Assembly (NCBI GenBank): GCA_944322345.1
Contig: CALUOO010000001.1
Location: 248,001-312,000, forward strand
DNA length: 64,000 bases
Direction of reading: 5' to 3'
DNA from: an uncultured Bacteroides sp.
GTDB taxonomy: Bacteria; Bacteroidota; Bacteroidia; Bacteroidales; Bacteroidaceae
Part shown: positions 9,940 through 18,119 of the stretch, one piece after another
Position numbering within the stretch: the stretch's first letter is position 1
Layout of the letters: the number at the start of each line of letters is the position of its first letter
The notes under the pieces: generated by a model
Told to the model about the DNA's origin: nothing
The model's input: only the letters and a program-made list of their open reading frames with translations
Database searches by the model: none
Made by a program: the position numbers and the translations under genes

Positions 9940-10392
9940 ATGGAAACCGATTACAATTTTTATGACCATGCACCCGGTAATTTTGCCTGCTGTTTCAAAG
10001 CGGATTGTGCCACGGCTGGTGAATGTCTGCGAGCACTGGCTGCACGCGATATAACGACAAAGGCAATCAGTGTAAACATCATCAATCCGATGCTGACCAA
10101 TCCGGCGGGTGGAAAGCAATGTGCTTATTTCCGTAAAGCCGAACGGGTACGGGTGGCATACGGATTCAGGCAAGCGTTGGCAAAGATAGAGGTCGGCAAG
10201 GTAAGAAGTGTACGCTCCGCCATATTGGGGTTGGTGTGCCAACGCAACTACTATTACCTGCTGCGTGGCGAGAAACCCATGTTTCCCGAGATGCAAAAGA
10301 AAGTGGAAAACATCCTGGCACGGCACGGACTGCCGACTCCCATCGAGTTCGACCGCTATGAGTGGCATTACAAATGGAATGAGGAACTTTGA
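9940..10392 (+). CDS. Cysteine-rich small protein, DUF6078-like
   Basis: 150 residues, no signal peptide, probably cytoplasmic. The N-terminus carries a compact cysteine cluster, Cys18-x4-Cys23-x5-Cys29, with further cysteines at 17, 61 and 100, suggesting metal or iron-sulfur binding. The remainder is basic and helical (AERVRVAYGFRQALAKI), ending in a stretch rich in Tyr and Trp. The pattern resembles the Bacteroidales family DUF6078; I make that assignment from memory and give it moderate trust. No function is known. It is monocistronic: its own promoter precedes it and a repeat array starts 8 bp after its stop. Confidence 0.75.
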   Translation: METDYNFYDHAPGNFACCFKADCATAGECLRALAARDITTKAISVNIINPMLTNPAGGKQCAYFRKAERVRVAYGFRQALAKIEVGKVRSVRSAILGLVCQRNYYYLLRGEKPMFPEMQKKVENILARHGLPTPIEFDRYEWHYKWNEEL

Positions 10393-10399
10393 GCACGTG

Positions 10400-10487
10400 T
10401 TTTGCACAGCGCAATGCATTTTCTTGCATTGCCTGATGCAAAATTTTGCATTGTCCGATGCAAAACAGTGCATTACCCTGTGCAAAA
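10400..10487. repeat. Array E: four 22-bp dyad units (TTTTGCAT...ATGCAAAA family)
   Basis: Units at 10400-10421, 10422-10443, 10444-10465 and 10466-10487. The third is a perfect dyad: TTTTGCAT, six bases, ATGCAAAA. The others keep TGCA in both halves but diverge in the arms. There are no spacers between units. The array sits 8 bp after the DUF6078-like gene and 45 bp before the ldcA promoter. Confidence 0.85.
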
Positions 10488-10531
10488 GATACCGGCTGAC
10501 GCCAATTGGAAAATAGTTACCGACTTTTTCT

Positions 10532-10561
10532 TTTGTAAAAACGAAAGAAAAAGTACATTTG
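10532..10561 (+). promoter_or_regulatory. Promoter of the LD-carboxypeptidase gene
   Basis: TTTG at 10532-10535, an 18-bp spacer and TACATTTG at 10554-10561. The -7 box overlaps a TTG that could be read as an upstream start, which argues that translation begins at the ATG at 10589. Confidence 0.75.
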
Positions 10562-10588
10562 TGTCAGAAAACAAAATACAGTGCACTT

Positions 10589-11503
10589 ATGGACATCCGA
10601 ATTCCTCCTTTCCTCCAACGAGGAGACACAGTAATGATCATCTCCCCCTCCAGTAAGATTGACAAACAATTCCTGAAAGGTGCCAAACGGCGTATAGAAG
10701 AATGGGGGCTGAAAGTTGTAATGGGGAAACATGCATCCGGAGCATCAGGAAGCTATGCAGGTAGCATCAGACAACGGCTGAACGACTTGCAGGATGCGAT
10801 GGACAATCCGGAGATCAAGGCTATTCTTTGCAGCCGGGGAGGATATGGAGCCGTACATCTGATAGACAAAGTAGACTTCACAAAATTCCACGAACATCCT
10901 AAATGGCTGATGGGATTCAGCGATATCACCGCGCTCCACAACCTGTTTCAGAAAAACGGATATGCTTCGCTTCACTCTATCATGGCGCGGCATCTGACCG
11001 TAGAACCGGAAGACGATATCTGTACACAACATCTAAGAAAAATCCTCTTTGGAGAACTGCCAACATATATCTGCGAACCACATAAGCACAACCGGACAGG
11101 ACGAGCAAAAGGCATCCTGCGCGGGGGCAACATGGCTGTAGCCTACGGTTTGAGAGGAACCCCATATGACATTCCCTCCGAGGGGACCATTCTTTTTATT
11201 GAAGACATCAACGAGCGTCCGCACGCTGTGGAGCGCATGATGTATAATCTGAAACTTGGCGGTGTACTCGAAAGACTCTCGGGACTGATTATCGGCCAAT
11301 TCACCGGATACGAAGAGGACAACGAACTGGGCAAGGAACTTTATAAAGCACTTTCTGTCTTGGTAGAAGAGTATGATTATCCGGTATGCTTCAACTTTCC
11401 TGTAGGGCATGTCACTTATAATCTGCCGCTCGTCAATGGAGCCGAGGTAGAATTTACGGTAACCTCAAAGAATGTCACTCTGAGCTTTCAGCCAGAAGTC
11501 TGA
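10589..11503 (+). CDS. ldcA: LD-carboxypeptidase (peptidase family S66)
   Basis: 304 residues from the ATG at 10589, beginning MDIRIPPFLQRGDTV, the usual S66 start; the promoter excludes the upstream TTG. Family motifs: VMIISPSS, ILCSRGGYGAVHL, and LMGFSDITALHN with the nucleophile Ser111. The C-terminal half has GTILFIEDINERPHAVERM with the catalytic-relay Glu, and FPVGHVTYN with the expected His. It cleaves the L,D bond releasing the terminal D-Ala from murein tetrapeptides during cell-wall recycling. No signal peptide, consistent with a cytoplasmic enzyme. It is expressed from its own promoter. A microcin-immunity (MccF-like) role is the alternative within the family. Confidence 0.9.
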   Translation: MDIRIPPFLQRGDTVMIISPSSKIDKQFLKGAKRRIEEWGLKVVMGKHASGASGSYAGSIRQRLNDLQDAMDNPEIKAILCSRGGYGAVHLIDKVDFTKFHEHPKWLMGFSDITALHNLFQKNGYASLHSIMARHLTVEPEDDICTQHLRKILFGELPTYICEPHKHNRTGRAKGILRGGNMAVAYGLRGTPYDIPSEGTILFIEDINERPHAVERMMYNLKLGGVLERLSGLIIGQFTGYEEDNELGKELYKALSVLVEEYDYPVCFNFPVGHVTYNLPLVNGAEVEFTVTSKNVTLSFQPEV

Positions 11504-11622
11504 CAGCCCATCACATATCGGCAACAAAACTTATATACCTATCAGCTAAAATCGTTACCTTTGCATAAGGTAATTATAGAATGTGCCTCAACAGACGTCA
11601 AATTGGAAAACTTTGTTTTCTA

Positions 11623-11654
11623 TTTGCCTCGGCTTTCGACTTTCATTATCTTTG
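11623..11654 (+). promoter_or_regulatory. Promoter of the M28/SufE/GH-D operon
   Basis: TTTG at 11623-11626, a 20-bp spacer and TATCTTTG at 11647-11654, an excellent consensus match. It places the start at the ATG at 11678. A second -7-like box, TACCTTTG, lies at 11556-11563. Confidence 0.8.
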
Positions 11655-11677
11655 GGGCCACAACAAAAAAAACGACA

Positions 11678-12685
11678 ATGAGGAAAACAATCACACTTGC
11701 ATGTGCCGGCGCATGCCTCCTTTTTTCTGCTTTTGCCTGCATAGGGAACGGGAAAAAAGTCGGTAATACCGCAAAAGAGGAAAAGACCGACATATCAACG
11801 GTCAGTGTACCACAATTCGATGCCGACAGTGCTTATTTGTATATCAGTCAACAAGTAGATTTTGGGACTCGTGTGCCCAACACGCCGGGACACGTGGCCT
11901 GCGGTAACTATCTGGCACAAAAGTTAGAGACGTTCGGAGCCAAAGTCACCAGCCAGTATGCCGATCTGATAGCCTACGACGGAACACTGCTCAAAGCGCG
12001 CAACATTATCGGAAGCTATAAACCCGAAAGCAAAAAACGTATTGCCTTGTTTGCCCATTGGGATACACGGCCGTGGGCTGACAACGACAATGACAAAGCC
12101 AACCACCACACCCCTATTCTAGGAGCCAACGACGGAGCCAGTGGCGTAGGAGCGCTATTGGAAATTGCCCGTCAGATCAACCTCCAGCAACCGACACTGG
12201 GAATCGATATTATCCTGCTTGATGCCGAAGACTACGGAACACCCCAGTTCTACGAAGGAAGACACCTCGAAGAATCATGGTGTCTGGGAGCCCAATATTG
12301 GGCAAAGAATCCTCATGTGCAAGGATATAATGCACGTTTCGGAATTCTGCTCGACATGGTAGGAGGAAAGAACAGCGTATTTGCCAAAGAAGCATATTCC
12401 GAACAGTTCGCTCCAGACGTCAACAAGAAGGTGTGGGAAGCAGCCAAGAAACTAGGATACTCCAATCTATTCATTGACAGTGAAATCGGCGGAATTACCG
12501 ACGACCACCTGTTTATCAATCGGCTGGCACGCATCAAGACCATCGATATCATTGGCAGCAATCCACAAGACGGAAATTTTGTATCAACATGGCATACTGT
12601 CAACGACACAATGGAATACATAGACCGAAGCACGCTGAAAGCAGTCGGACAAACCGTACTGGAAATCATTTATAATGAAAAATAA
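11678..12685 (+). CDS. M28-fold lipoprotein, glutaminyl-peptide cyclotransferase-like
   Basis: 335 residues from the ATG at 11678, chosen because the promoter lies inside the longer open frame. A signal peptide with Cys21 (SAFAC) suggests a lipoprotein. The zinc-peptidase-like domain has FAHWDTRPWADND (around residue 127), GANDGASGVGALLEIA (Asp152), LLDAEDYG (Glu184) and WHTVNDTMEY near the end. HWDTRPWAD with LLDAEDYG is typical of type II glutaminyl cyclases, which Bacteroidota use to form N-terminal pyroglutamate on exported proteins whose signal-peptidase cut leaves Gln. An M28 aminopeptidase is the alternative. The gene is first in an operon with sufE (18-bp gap). Confidence 0.85.
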   Translation: MRKTITLACAGACLLFSAFACIGNGKKVGNTAKEEKTDISTVSVPQFDADSAYLYISQQVDFGTRVPNTPGHVACGNYLAQKLETFGAKVTSQYADLIAYDGTLLKARNIIGSYKPESKKRIALFAHWDTRPWADNDNDKANHHTPILGANDGASGVGALLEIARQINLQQPTLGIDIILLDAEDYGTPQFYEGRHLEESWCLGAQYWAKNPHVQGYNARFGILLDMVGGKNSVFAKEAYSEQFAPDVNKKVWEAAKKLGYSNLFIDSEIGGITDDHLFINRLARIKTIDIIGSNPQDGNFVSTWHTVNDTMEYIDRSTLKAVGQTVLEIIYNEK

Positions 12686-12703
12686 AAAACAAGAAAAGAT
12701 ACT

Positions 12704-13126
12704 ATGAGCATTAACGAATTACAAGACGAAGTAATAGCCGAGTTCAGCGACTTTGATGATTGGATGGACCGGTATCAGCTACTGATTGATTTAGGTAACG
12801 AACAAGCACCACTTGACGAGCAGTACAAGACTGATGAGAATCTGATCGAAGGTTGCCAGAGCCGCGTATGGCTTCAGGCTGACGAAAAAGACGGAAAACT
12901 GTTTTTCCAGGCAGAAAGCGATGCTGTCATCGTAAAAGGAATTATTGCGTTACTGATAAAAGTACTTTCCGGACATACTCCCGATGAAATTCTGAATGCC
13001 GACCTCTATTTTATAGACCGTATCGGGCTGAAAGAACATCTGTCGCCTACACGAAGCAACGGACTGTTGTCTATGGTGAAGCAAATGCGTATGTATGCAC
13101 TGGCATTCAAGGCTAAATCTGTATAA
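12704..13126 (+). CDS. sufE: SufE family cysteine-desulfurase sulfur acceptor
   Basis: 140 residues, the full SufE length. The active cysteine is Cys51 in LIEGCQSRVWL, the invariant SufE motif, and the helix IVKGIIALLIKVLSGHTPDEI is also characteristic. SufE accepts persulfide sulfur from SufS for iron-sulfur cluster assembly in the cytoplasm. No other suf genes are near; it sits between an exported cyclase-like enzyme and an exported glycosidase with gaps of 18 and 20 bp, so it is co-transcribed with functionally unrelated genes. Confidence 0.95.
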   Translation: MSINELQDEVIAEFSDFDDWMDRYQLLIDLGNEQAPLDEQYKTDENLIEGCQSRVWLQADEKDGKLFFQAESDAVIVKGIIALLIKVLSGHTPDEILNADLYFIDRIGLKEHLSPTRSNGLLSMVKQMRMYALAFKAKSV

Positions 13127-13146
13127 GCGACTTTAGGATAAACACT

Positions 13147-15612
13147 ATGAATAGAAAAATCACACTTGGCCTTTTGACTTGCATCATGGGCTTTCACTTC
13201 GCATGGGCACAACCTTGCCCCACTGCCGGAGCTGATGAAAAAACGCCCTCGTGGTCGCAGTATTTTTCGTGGATTAACAATACAAACGAAGGGCCTACTG
13301 CCGGTCAGACTCTGATTAACCTAGATTTCTTCCGGTGGCTACACGACCGCTACGGCATGCAGCTGGATATCTATGCATTCGATGCCGGAACAATCGATGG
13401 TGCAAAGATGTATGGTAGCACCAGTTCCAAACGATTTAAAGAACAGTTTCCCGAGGGGATGGCTCCGATCAGCAAAAAAGCGGGTGAAACAGGAACACGC
13501 CTTGGTGTATGGGCAGGTCCGGATGGTTTTGGCGACACAGAAGCCGAAGCACAGGAACGTATGCAGATGATGACCGATCTGGTAAGTAAACACAATTTCC
13601 AACTTTTTAAGATGGACGCCGTGTGTGGGCAATTACGTTCGGAAAAGAATGGCTATTTTGACAAGATGATGACTGATATCCGCAAAATTTCGCCAGACTT
13701 CATTTTGCTGAACCACCGACTGAATCTTGGTGAATCTACCAAACATTCAACTACCTTTTTGCTGGGAGGAGAAGAGACCTATATAGATGTACACATGGCG
13801 AACGATGTCACAGCCCCACACCACCGGGCACGCGCATTGGCACGTATGGCACCGGATGGATTAACACGGCTGACTGAAGACCACGGTGTATGCCTTTCCT
13901 CTTGCCTTGATTATTGGGAAGACGATCTGATATTACAGTCATTCAACCGCAGTCTGATTCTTGCGCCGGAGATTTATGCCAATCCTTGGTTGCTGAAAGA
14001 TGAGGAATTCCCCTATCTGGCATATATCTACAACCTGCACAGACAATACAGAGATATATTGGTCAACGGAATGACATTACCGGAAGAACAATACGGTCCG
14101 GGAGCCATTAGCCGTGGTGACGGAAAGACTCAATTCCTTTCATTGAGGAATCTGAGTTGGGGACCAGTAAAGTATCGCATCACACTGGACGAAAGCATCG
14201 GTCTGAAGCAGAAACGTCAGGTAAAAGCCCGCTTGTATCACCCTTATATCTACGATATGGGCAGTCACGACTACGGAAAAGTGATTGAAGTAGAAGTACT
14301 TCCGTTCAGAGTAGCACTGCTGAAAGTAACTACTGAATCGGAAAAGGACAAAGTTACATTAAGCGGTATTCCTTATCGGATTGTTAACGATAAAGTGGGC
14401 AATGTCACCGAAGTAACTTTACTGGGAATGCCCGGTGAAAGCTACCAAGTAAGATTGAAGTCGAAAAAAGGGAAGTTCAAATCTGCCTCTATGGATGGAG
14501 AGGCAATGAAAGGACTGTTCTCCGACAAGCCTGTCAATCTCACGTTTGAGGGAAAGAAGCTGCAATCGGCAGCCTATCGTAAAATTGCAGATATGCAACC
14601 TTGCGACATACCAAGCGATGTCAGTGCTATTTATTATGCAACAGTATTTGCTGCCGACAATAATGCGCTCGAAGTACGTTCACTGCAACGTTCAGGCGAC
14701 ACAAAAATTCCACAGGTAGAAGTTGCACGAAATGCATTCTTTGAACAGCCCTTGTTCAAAACCCGCGAATTGTGGGATCGCAATCTGTTCGACAGTGACC
14801 ATAAATCAGCTTTCTCCATCGCACAACGTTGGGGAGATATCCGTCCGTTTGGAGAATCAGGATTCCATCTAGACATGGGCAAAAGCTTGAGTCTGGACAA
14901 ACTGACAATTGATTCATTTGATGAATATTCCATCGCTCCATTGAAATCATATGAGGGAGTAGAGGCATATGTCTCGAACAATTTAAGAGACTGGCAACGA
15001 ATTGTGTTCATTGCCGGACCTCATATGGAAATTGACCTAAGCCAAGCCGGACCTATACGCTATGTAAGATTCTCGCCATGTCCCATCCGTCTGACAGAGG
15101 TCACAGGCTATAAAGACGGACAAGAGGTAGACCGCAGCAAATGGCGTGCATCCAACCTGTTCCGTCCTTACGATAGTCCGACTTGCCGTGCCATGCGTAC
15201 ATGGAAGAGTGAATTTGTACTCGACGATATTGTCGAAGGTGCTTATCTTTGTGTTGCAGTCAACGGATATCATGGCACCGAAGGAGCTTGGGCTGGTTTC
15301 AAAATTGACGGACAATATGTAGGTTGCCCCGACCGTGCTCCGTCGTTCACATCAAATACATGGGAGTATAGAAGTGCCAGCCGCGACAGAAATTATACCT
15401 ACTACTTGCCCTTAACAAAGGATATGATTGGAAAGAAGATAGAAGCTTACGTCATGTCTTTGAATCGGAATGACCAGTATGTCAATACCGATCGTCCGGA
15501 TAATGACAAAGAAACAGGCGTTATCCGTGGGCAAGAAGTAAATCCTGTAGTGTGGTTGAGCTGTTATCCGTTGCCTTTCAAGCAAAAACAATTGGAGTTG
15601 GAAAACCGGTAA
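13147..15612 (+). CDS. Secreted clan GH-D-like glycosidase (alpha-galactosidase-like) with C-terminal discoidin-like module
   Basis: 821 residues with a cleavable signal peptide (about 1-21, ending AWA). The N-terminal 420 residues look like a GH27/GH36-type barrel: TRLGVWAGPDGFGD, then FQLFKMDAVCG, where K-M-D fits the nucleophile Asp of clan GH-D, then a region like SFNRSLILAPEIYANPWLL. A beta-sandwich (about 330-490) follows. A discoidin-like module at about 565-665 contains FHLDMGKSLSLDKLTIDSF and YVRFSPCPIRLTEV. I cannot assign the CAZy family firmly; an alpha-galactosidase or related retaining enzyme acting in the periplasm is the best guess. Last gene of the operon; a terminator follows at 15650. 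Confidence 0.7.
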   Translation: MNRKITLGLLTCIMGFHFAWAQPCPTAGADEKTPSWSQYFSWINNTNEGPTAGQTLINLDFFRWLHDRYGMQLDIYAFDAGTIDGAKMYGSTSSKRFKEQFPEGMAPISKKAGETGTRLGVWAGPDGFGDTEAEAQERMQMMTDLVSKHNFQLFKMDAVCGQLRSEKNGYFDKMMTDIRKISPDFILLNHRLNLGESTKHSTTFLLGGEETYIDVHMANDVTAPHHRARALARMAPDGLTRLTEDHGVCLSSCLDYWEDDLILQSFNRSLILAPEIYANPWLLKDEEFPYLAYIYNLHRQYRDILVNGMTLPEEQYGPGAISRGDGKTQFLSLRNLSWGPVKYRITLDESIGLKQKRQVKARLYHPYIYDMGSHDYGKVIEVEVLPFRVALLKVTTESEKDKVTLSGIPYRIVNDKVGNVTEVTLLGMPGESYQVRLKSKKGKFKSASMDGEAMKGLFSDKPVNLTFEGKKLQSAAYRKIADMQPCDIPSDVSAIYYATVFAADNNALEVRSLQRSGDTKIPQVEVARNAFFEQPLFKTRELWDRNLFDSDHKSAFSIAQRWGDIRPFGESGFHLDMGKSLSLDKLTIDSFDEYSIAPLKSYEGVEAYVSNNLRDWQRIVFIAGPHMEIDLSQAGPIRYVRFSPCPIRLTEVTGYKDGQEVDRSKWRASNLFRPYDSPTCRAMRTWKSEFVLDDIVEGAYLCVAVNGYHGTEGAWAGFKIDGQYVGCPDRAPSFTSNTWEYRSASRDRNYTYYLPLTKDMIGKKIEAYVMSLNRNDQYVNTDRPDNDKETGVIRGQEVNPVVWLSCYPLPFKQKQLELENR

Positions 15613-15649
15613 AAACCATATAAACAAGAAAAGATAAAAATAGCTATAC

Positions 15650-15695
15650 AGCCATCTGTAAACCGCTCAATCGCGTTACAGATGGCTATATTTTA
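15650..15695 (+). terminator. Terminator after the GH-D-like gene
   Basis: A 12-bp perfect stem (AGCCATCTGTAA at 15650-15661 with 15676-15687), 14-nt loop, followed by ATATTTTA. It lies between convergent genes and could serve both. Confidence 0.75.
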
Positions 15696-15744
15696 TGTGC
15701 TTATAAGTTGGACAGATACTGGATAGAATCTCCAGTTTTGTGTA

Positions 15745-16527
15745 TTATGGCTGCTGAGCCTTACGATGAAACCGGATCATTAATCCCACAATTACGATAA
15801 GGACGAATGCTGCTACTGATACAGTAATCAAATAAGTATTACTATCCATAATCTGGTCCATATATTTAGCATCCGGATATTTCTTTGTCAACCACAGTGC
15901 CATCGTATTGTTCAATATATGCATCAGCATACAAGGAATCAGACTTTGCGTACGGACATAAGTCCATGCTAATAGGATGCCTAGCAAAAAAGCCGGTATG
16001 ATTTGTGCCGGATTAATATGGAATACTCCAAAAAATAGAGCAGAAATCAAAACAGCAACCGTAGGATTATACTGTTTAAGCAATATCTTTGTAATAGCAC
16101 CCCGGAAAAGCAATTCTTCAAAAACAGGCCCCACAACAGCGATAGCTATCAGCCCGCCCCAGCCCGAACGGAGAATGTCAAACGATTGCTCCATAATGTC
16201 CGGCAGCCATTTCAGTTGGTCAGACAAAGCGGACACAACAGTACTGGAAGCAATCATCGCAACGCAACAGAGAAACAAATAGATGGGTGATACTGGTGAC
16301 CACGTAGTTCTCTCCTTACTGATATAACCCGCTTTCCATAGATAGACCAACATAAGGATTTGCCCAGTCAACTGAGCAGGAATCATTAACATGGTTACCA
16401 GTTTTTCCTGATCAACAGTCCCAACTGTCAACATCTGATAAAGACTGCATGGAATTGCTATCAATATAGGAGCAATAATCTGTGTAACAAGTAAATCAAT
16501 CAGTATGAGTTTAATTACGGTTTTCAT
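15745..16527 (-). CDS. CPBP family intramembrane glutamic protease
   Basis: 260 residues with six to eight hydrophobic segments. The Abi/CAAX-protease core is clear: VFEELLFRGAI (the EExxxR motif), FFGVFHINPAQ (FxxxH) and MLMHILNNTMA (HxxxN). Such membrane proteases cleave prenylated or other membrane-bound peptides in the families studied; the bacterial substrate here is unknown. The start overlaps the ribF stop by 4 bp, so it is translationally coupled to the riboflavin kinase gene and is the last gene of a four-gene operon. Confidence 0.9.
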   Translation of the reverse strand: MKTVIKLILIDLLVTQIIAPILIAIPCSLYQMLTVGTVDQEKLVTMLMIPAQLTGQILMLVYLWKAGYISKERTTWSPVSPIYLFLCCVAMIASSTVVSALSDQLKWLPDIMEQSFDILRSGWGGLIAIAVVGPVFEELLFRGAITKILLKQYNPTVAVLISALFFGVFHINPAQIIPAFLLGILLAWTYVRTQSLIPCMLMHILNNTMALWLTKKYPDAKYMDQIMDSNTYLITVSVAAFVLIVIVGLMIRFHRKAQQP

Positions 16528-17483
16528 TTTTCTGTTCTTGACGTTAATATTCTTTCCACGGTCTCAGCATCTTTTTGCAGCTCATCGGTTAATGCCTGCA
16601 AACTACTGAACCGCAACTCCGGACGTATCCGTTCGACGAATGTAAGCCGGATAGACTTACCATAAATATCTGCATCAAAATGTAAGATATGTACTTCAAT
16701 TGTTCGGTTCACTCCATTATTTACTGTAGGACGTACTCCAATATTCAGCATGCCCATATATTCCTTTCCGTCAATAGTGACCAACACAGCATAAACGCCA
16801 TTTTGAGGTATCAACTTATCTGGACTGTTTACACTCAGATTGGCAGTGGGGAATCCTATTTTTCTTCCTACATGGTATCCATTTACGACTTTACCCTCAA
16901 GAAAATAAAAATATCCCAAACAATCGGCAGCTGTGCTAACATTTCCCTGCCAAAGTAGTCTGCGTATCAGCGATGAACTGATTGTTACGGTCTCACCGTT
17001 TTGAGAAAGCTGACGCTCTGTATAAGCAAGCGCATGAACAATTTCCATATCCATGGCCTGTCCATACTTGACATATTCTGCAAAGCCCTCACTCCGGTTG
17101 TGTCCAAATCGATGATCATATCCTATCACCAAACACTTCACTCGGAAACGATCTTTCAAAACGCTCCGCATGAATTCTTCGGCCGACAGTTGCGATATTT
17201 CCAAAGTAAAGTCTACCATCAGGCAATAGTCTATTTCCATATCGGAAAGCAATGCCGTTTTTTCCTCAAAGGTTGTCAACAGCTCCGGACGGTAATCAGT
17301 ACACATCACTTTACGCGGATGTACTGGGAAAGTAATCAATGCCGACCGTAATCCTCTGGCTGCAGCAATTTCCTTTACTTGCTGTATCAGATATCGATGC
17401 CCCAGATGTACCCCGTCGAAAAAGCCAATGGCAGCTACGCACATTTCGGGAACAATATCAGATGTATCACGTATAATTTGCAT
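16524..17483 (-). CDS. ribF: Bifunctional riboflavin kinase / FAD synthetase
   Basis: 319 residues, normal length. The N-terminal FAD synthetase (nucleotidyltransferase) domain has IGFFDGVHLGHRYLI and GYDHRFGHNRSEG. The C-terminal riboflavin kinase domain (about residue 190 on) begins VVNGYHVGRKIGFPTANL, followed by GVYAVLVTIDGKEYMGMLNIGVRPT. It phosphorylates riboflavin to FMN and adenylates FMN to FAD in the cytoplasm. It lies 6 bp after the HAD hydrolase gene and overlaps the CPBP gene. The adjacent HAD hydrolase might act on flavin phosphates, but nothing in the sequence proves it. Confidence 0.95.
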   Translation of the reverse strand: MQIIRDTSDIVPEMCVAAIGFFDGVHLGHRYLIQQVKEIAAARGLRSALITFPVHPRKVMCTDYRPELLTTFEEKTALLSDMEIDYCLMVDFTLEISQLSAEEFMRSVLKDRFRVKCLVIGYDHRFGHNRSEGFAEYVKYGQAMDMEIVHALAYTERQLSQNGETVTISSSLIRRLLWQGNVSTAADCLGYFYFLEGKVVNGYHVGRKIGFPTANLSVNSPDKLIPQNGVYAVLVTIDGKEYMGMLNIGVRPTVNNGVNRTIEVHILHFDADIYGKSIRLTFVERIRPELRFSSLQALTDELQKDAETVERILTSRTEK

Positions 17484-17489
17484 AGTGAT

Positions 17490-18116
17490 CTATCTATTCA
17501 CGTCAAACAGATGACTCCAGTTTTCACCCGCTTGTGGAGTATACGTTGAGATGCCTAACGCTTGTGCCGTACTGCAATTGGCAGACGAATCATCGATAAA
17601 AAATGTTTCCTCCGGATTGATGCTTGCATCTTCAAGCACAGCCTTGAAGATAGATGGGTCGGGCTTTGCCATCTTCATCTCGAACGATAAATAGATTCTG
17701 TCAAAAAAATCCTCTACTTGATGTTTTTGATAAGAAAATGCATTCCGGCACGACCATTCCCAATGAAGTTCGTTAGTATTACTAAGCAGAAATACGTTGT
17801 ATTTCTGACGCAACTGCAGTAATAATTCCAGTTTATAAGTTGGTACACCGACTAAAAAGCTGTTCCAAGCGCTATCTATCTGTTCGTCACTGACAGTATG
17901 TCTAATCATACTGCGAATGTCTTTACGAAACTCTTCTGACGTTATAAGCCCTTTCTCATAAGACATCAGGAAGTCTGCCTGATGATACATGTTCAGCAAT
18001 TGATCCAAGTCGTTACATCCAAGTTCCTTGAAACGATCAATGCAGCGTTGCATATCAAGATCGACCAATACTCCCCCAAAATCAATAAGCAGGTTCTTGA
18101 TTCTACTATCTATCAT
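17490..18116 (-). CDS. HAD superfamily hydrolase (subfamily IA)
   Basis: 208 residues. Motif I appears as IDFGGVLVDLD; the first Asp is the nucleophile but the usual DxD is replaced by D-F-G, as in many YihX-like HADs. Motif II is LLSNTNELHWEW, motif III the lysine in KMAKPDPSIFK, and motif IV FFIDDSSANC. Small alpha-D-glucose-1-phosphate phosphatases such as YihX have this layout (HAD-IA variant 3). A cytoplasmic sugar-phosphate or other small phosphomonoesterase is likely. It starts 3 bp after the Ca-ATPase stop. Confidence 0.9.
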   Translation of the reverse strand: MIDSRIKNLLIDFGGVLVDLDMQRCIDRFKELGCNDLDQLLNMYHQADFLMSYEKGLITSEEFRKDIRSMIRHTVSDEQIDSAWNSFLVGVPTYKLELLLQLRQKYNVFLLSNTNELHWEWSCRNAFSYQKHQVEDFFDRIYLSFEMKMAKPDPSIFKAVLEDASINPEETFFIDDSSANCSTAQALGISTYTPQAGENWSHLFDVNR

Positions 18117-18119
18117 TTC

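Noticed and set aside
10559-10588. TTG start giving ten extra residues to the LD-carboxypeptidase
   Set aside because: The TTG lies within the promoter -7 box TACATTTG, so it cannot be in the transcript.
11561-11677. Upstream extension of the M28 protein
   Set aside because: Contains a consensus promoter and would bury the lipoprotein signal peptide.
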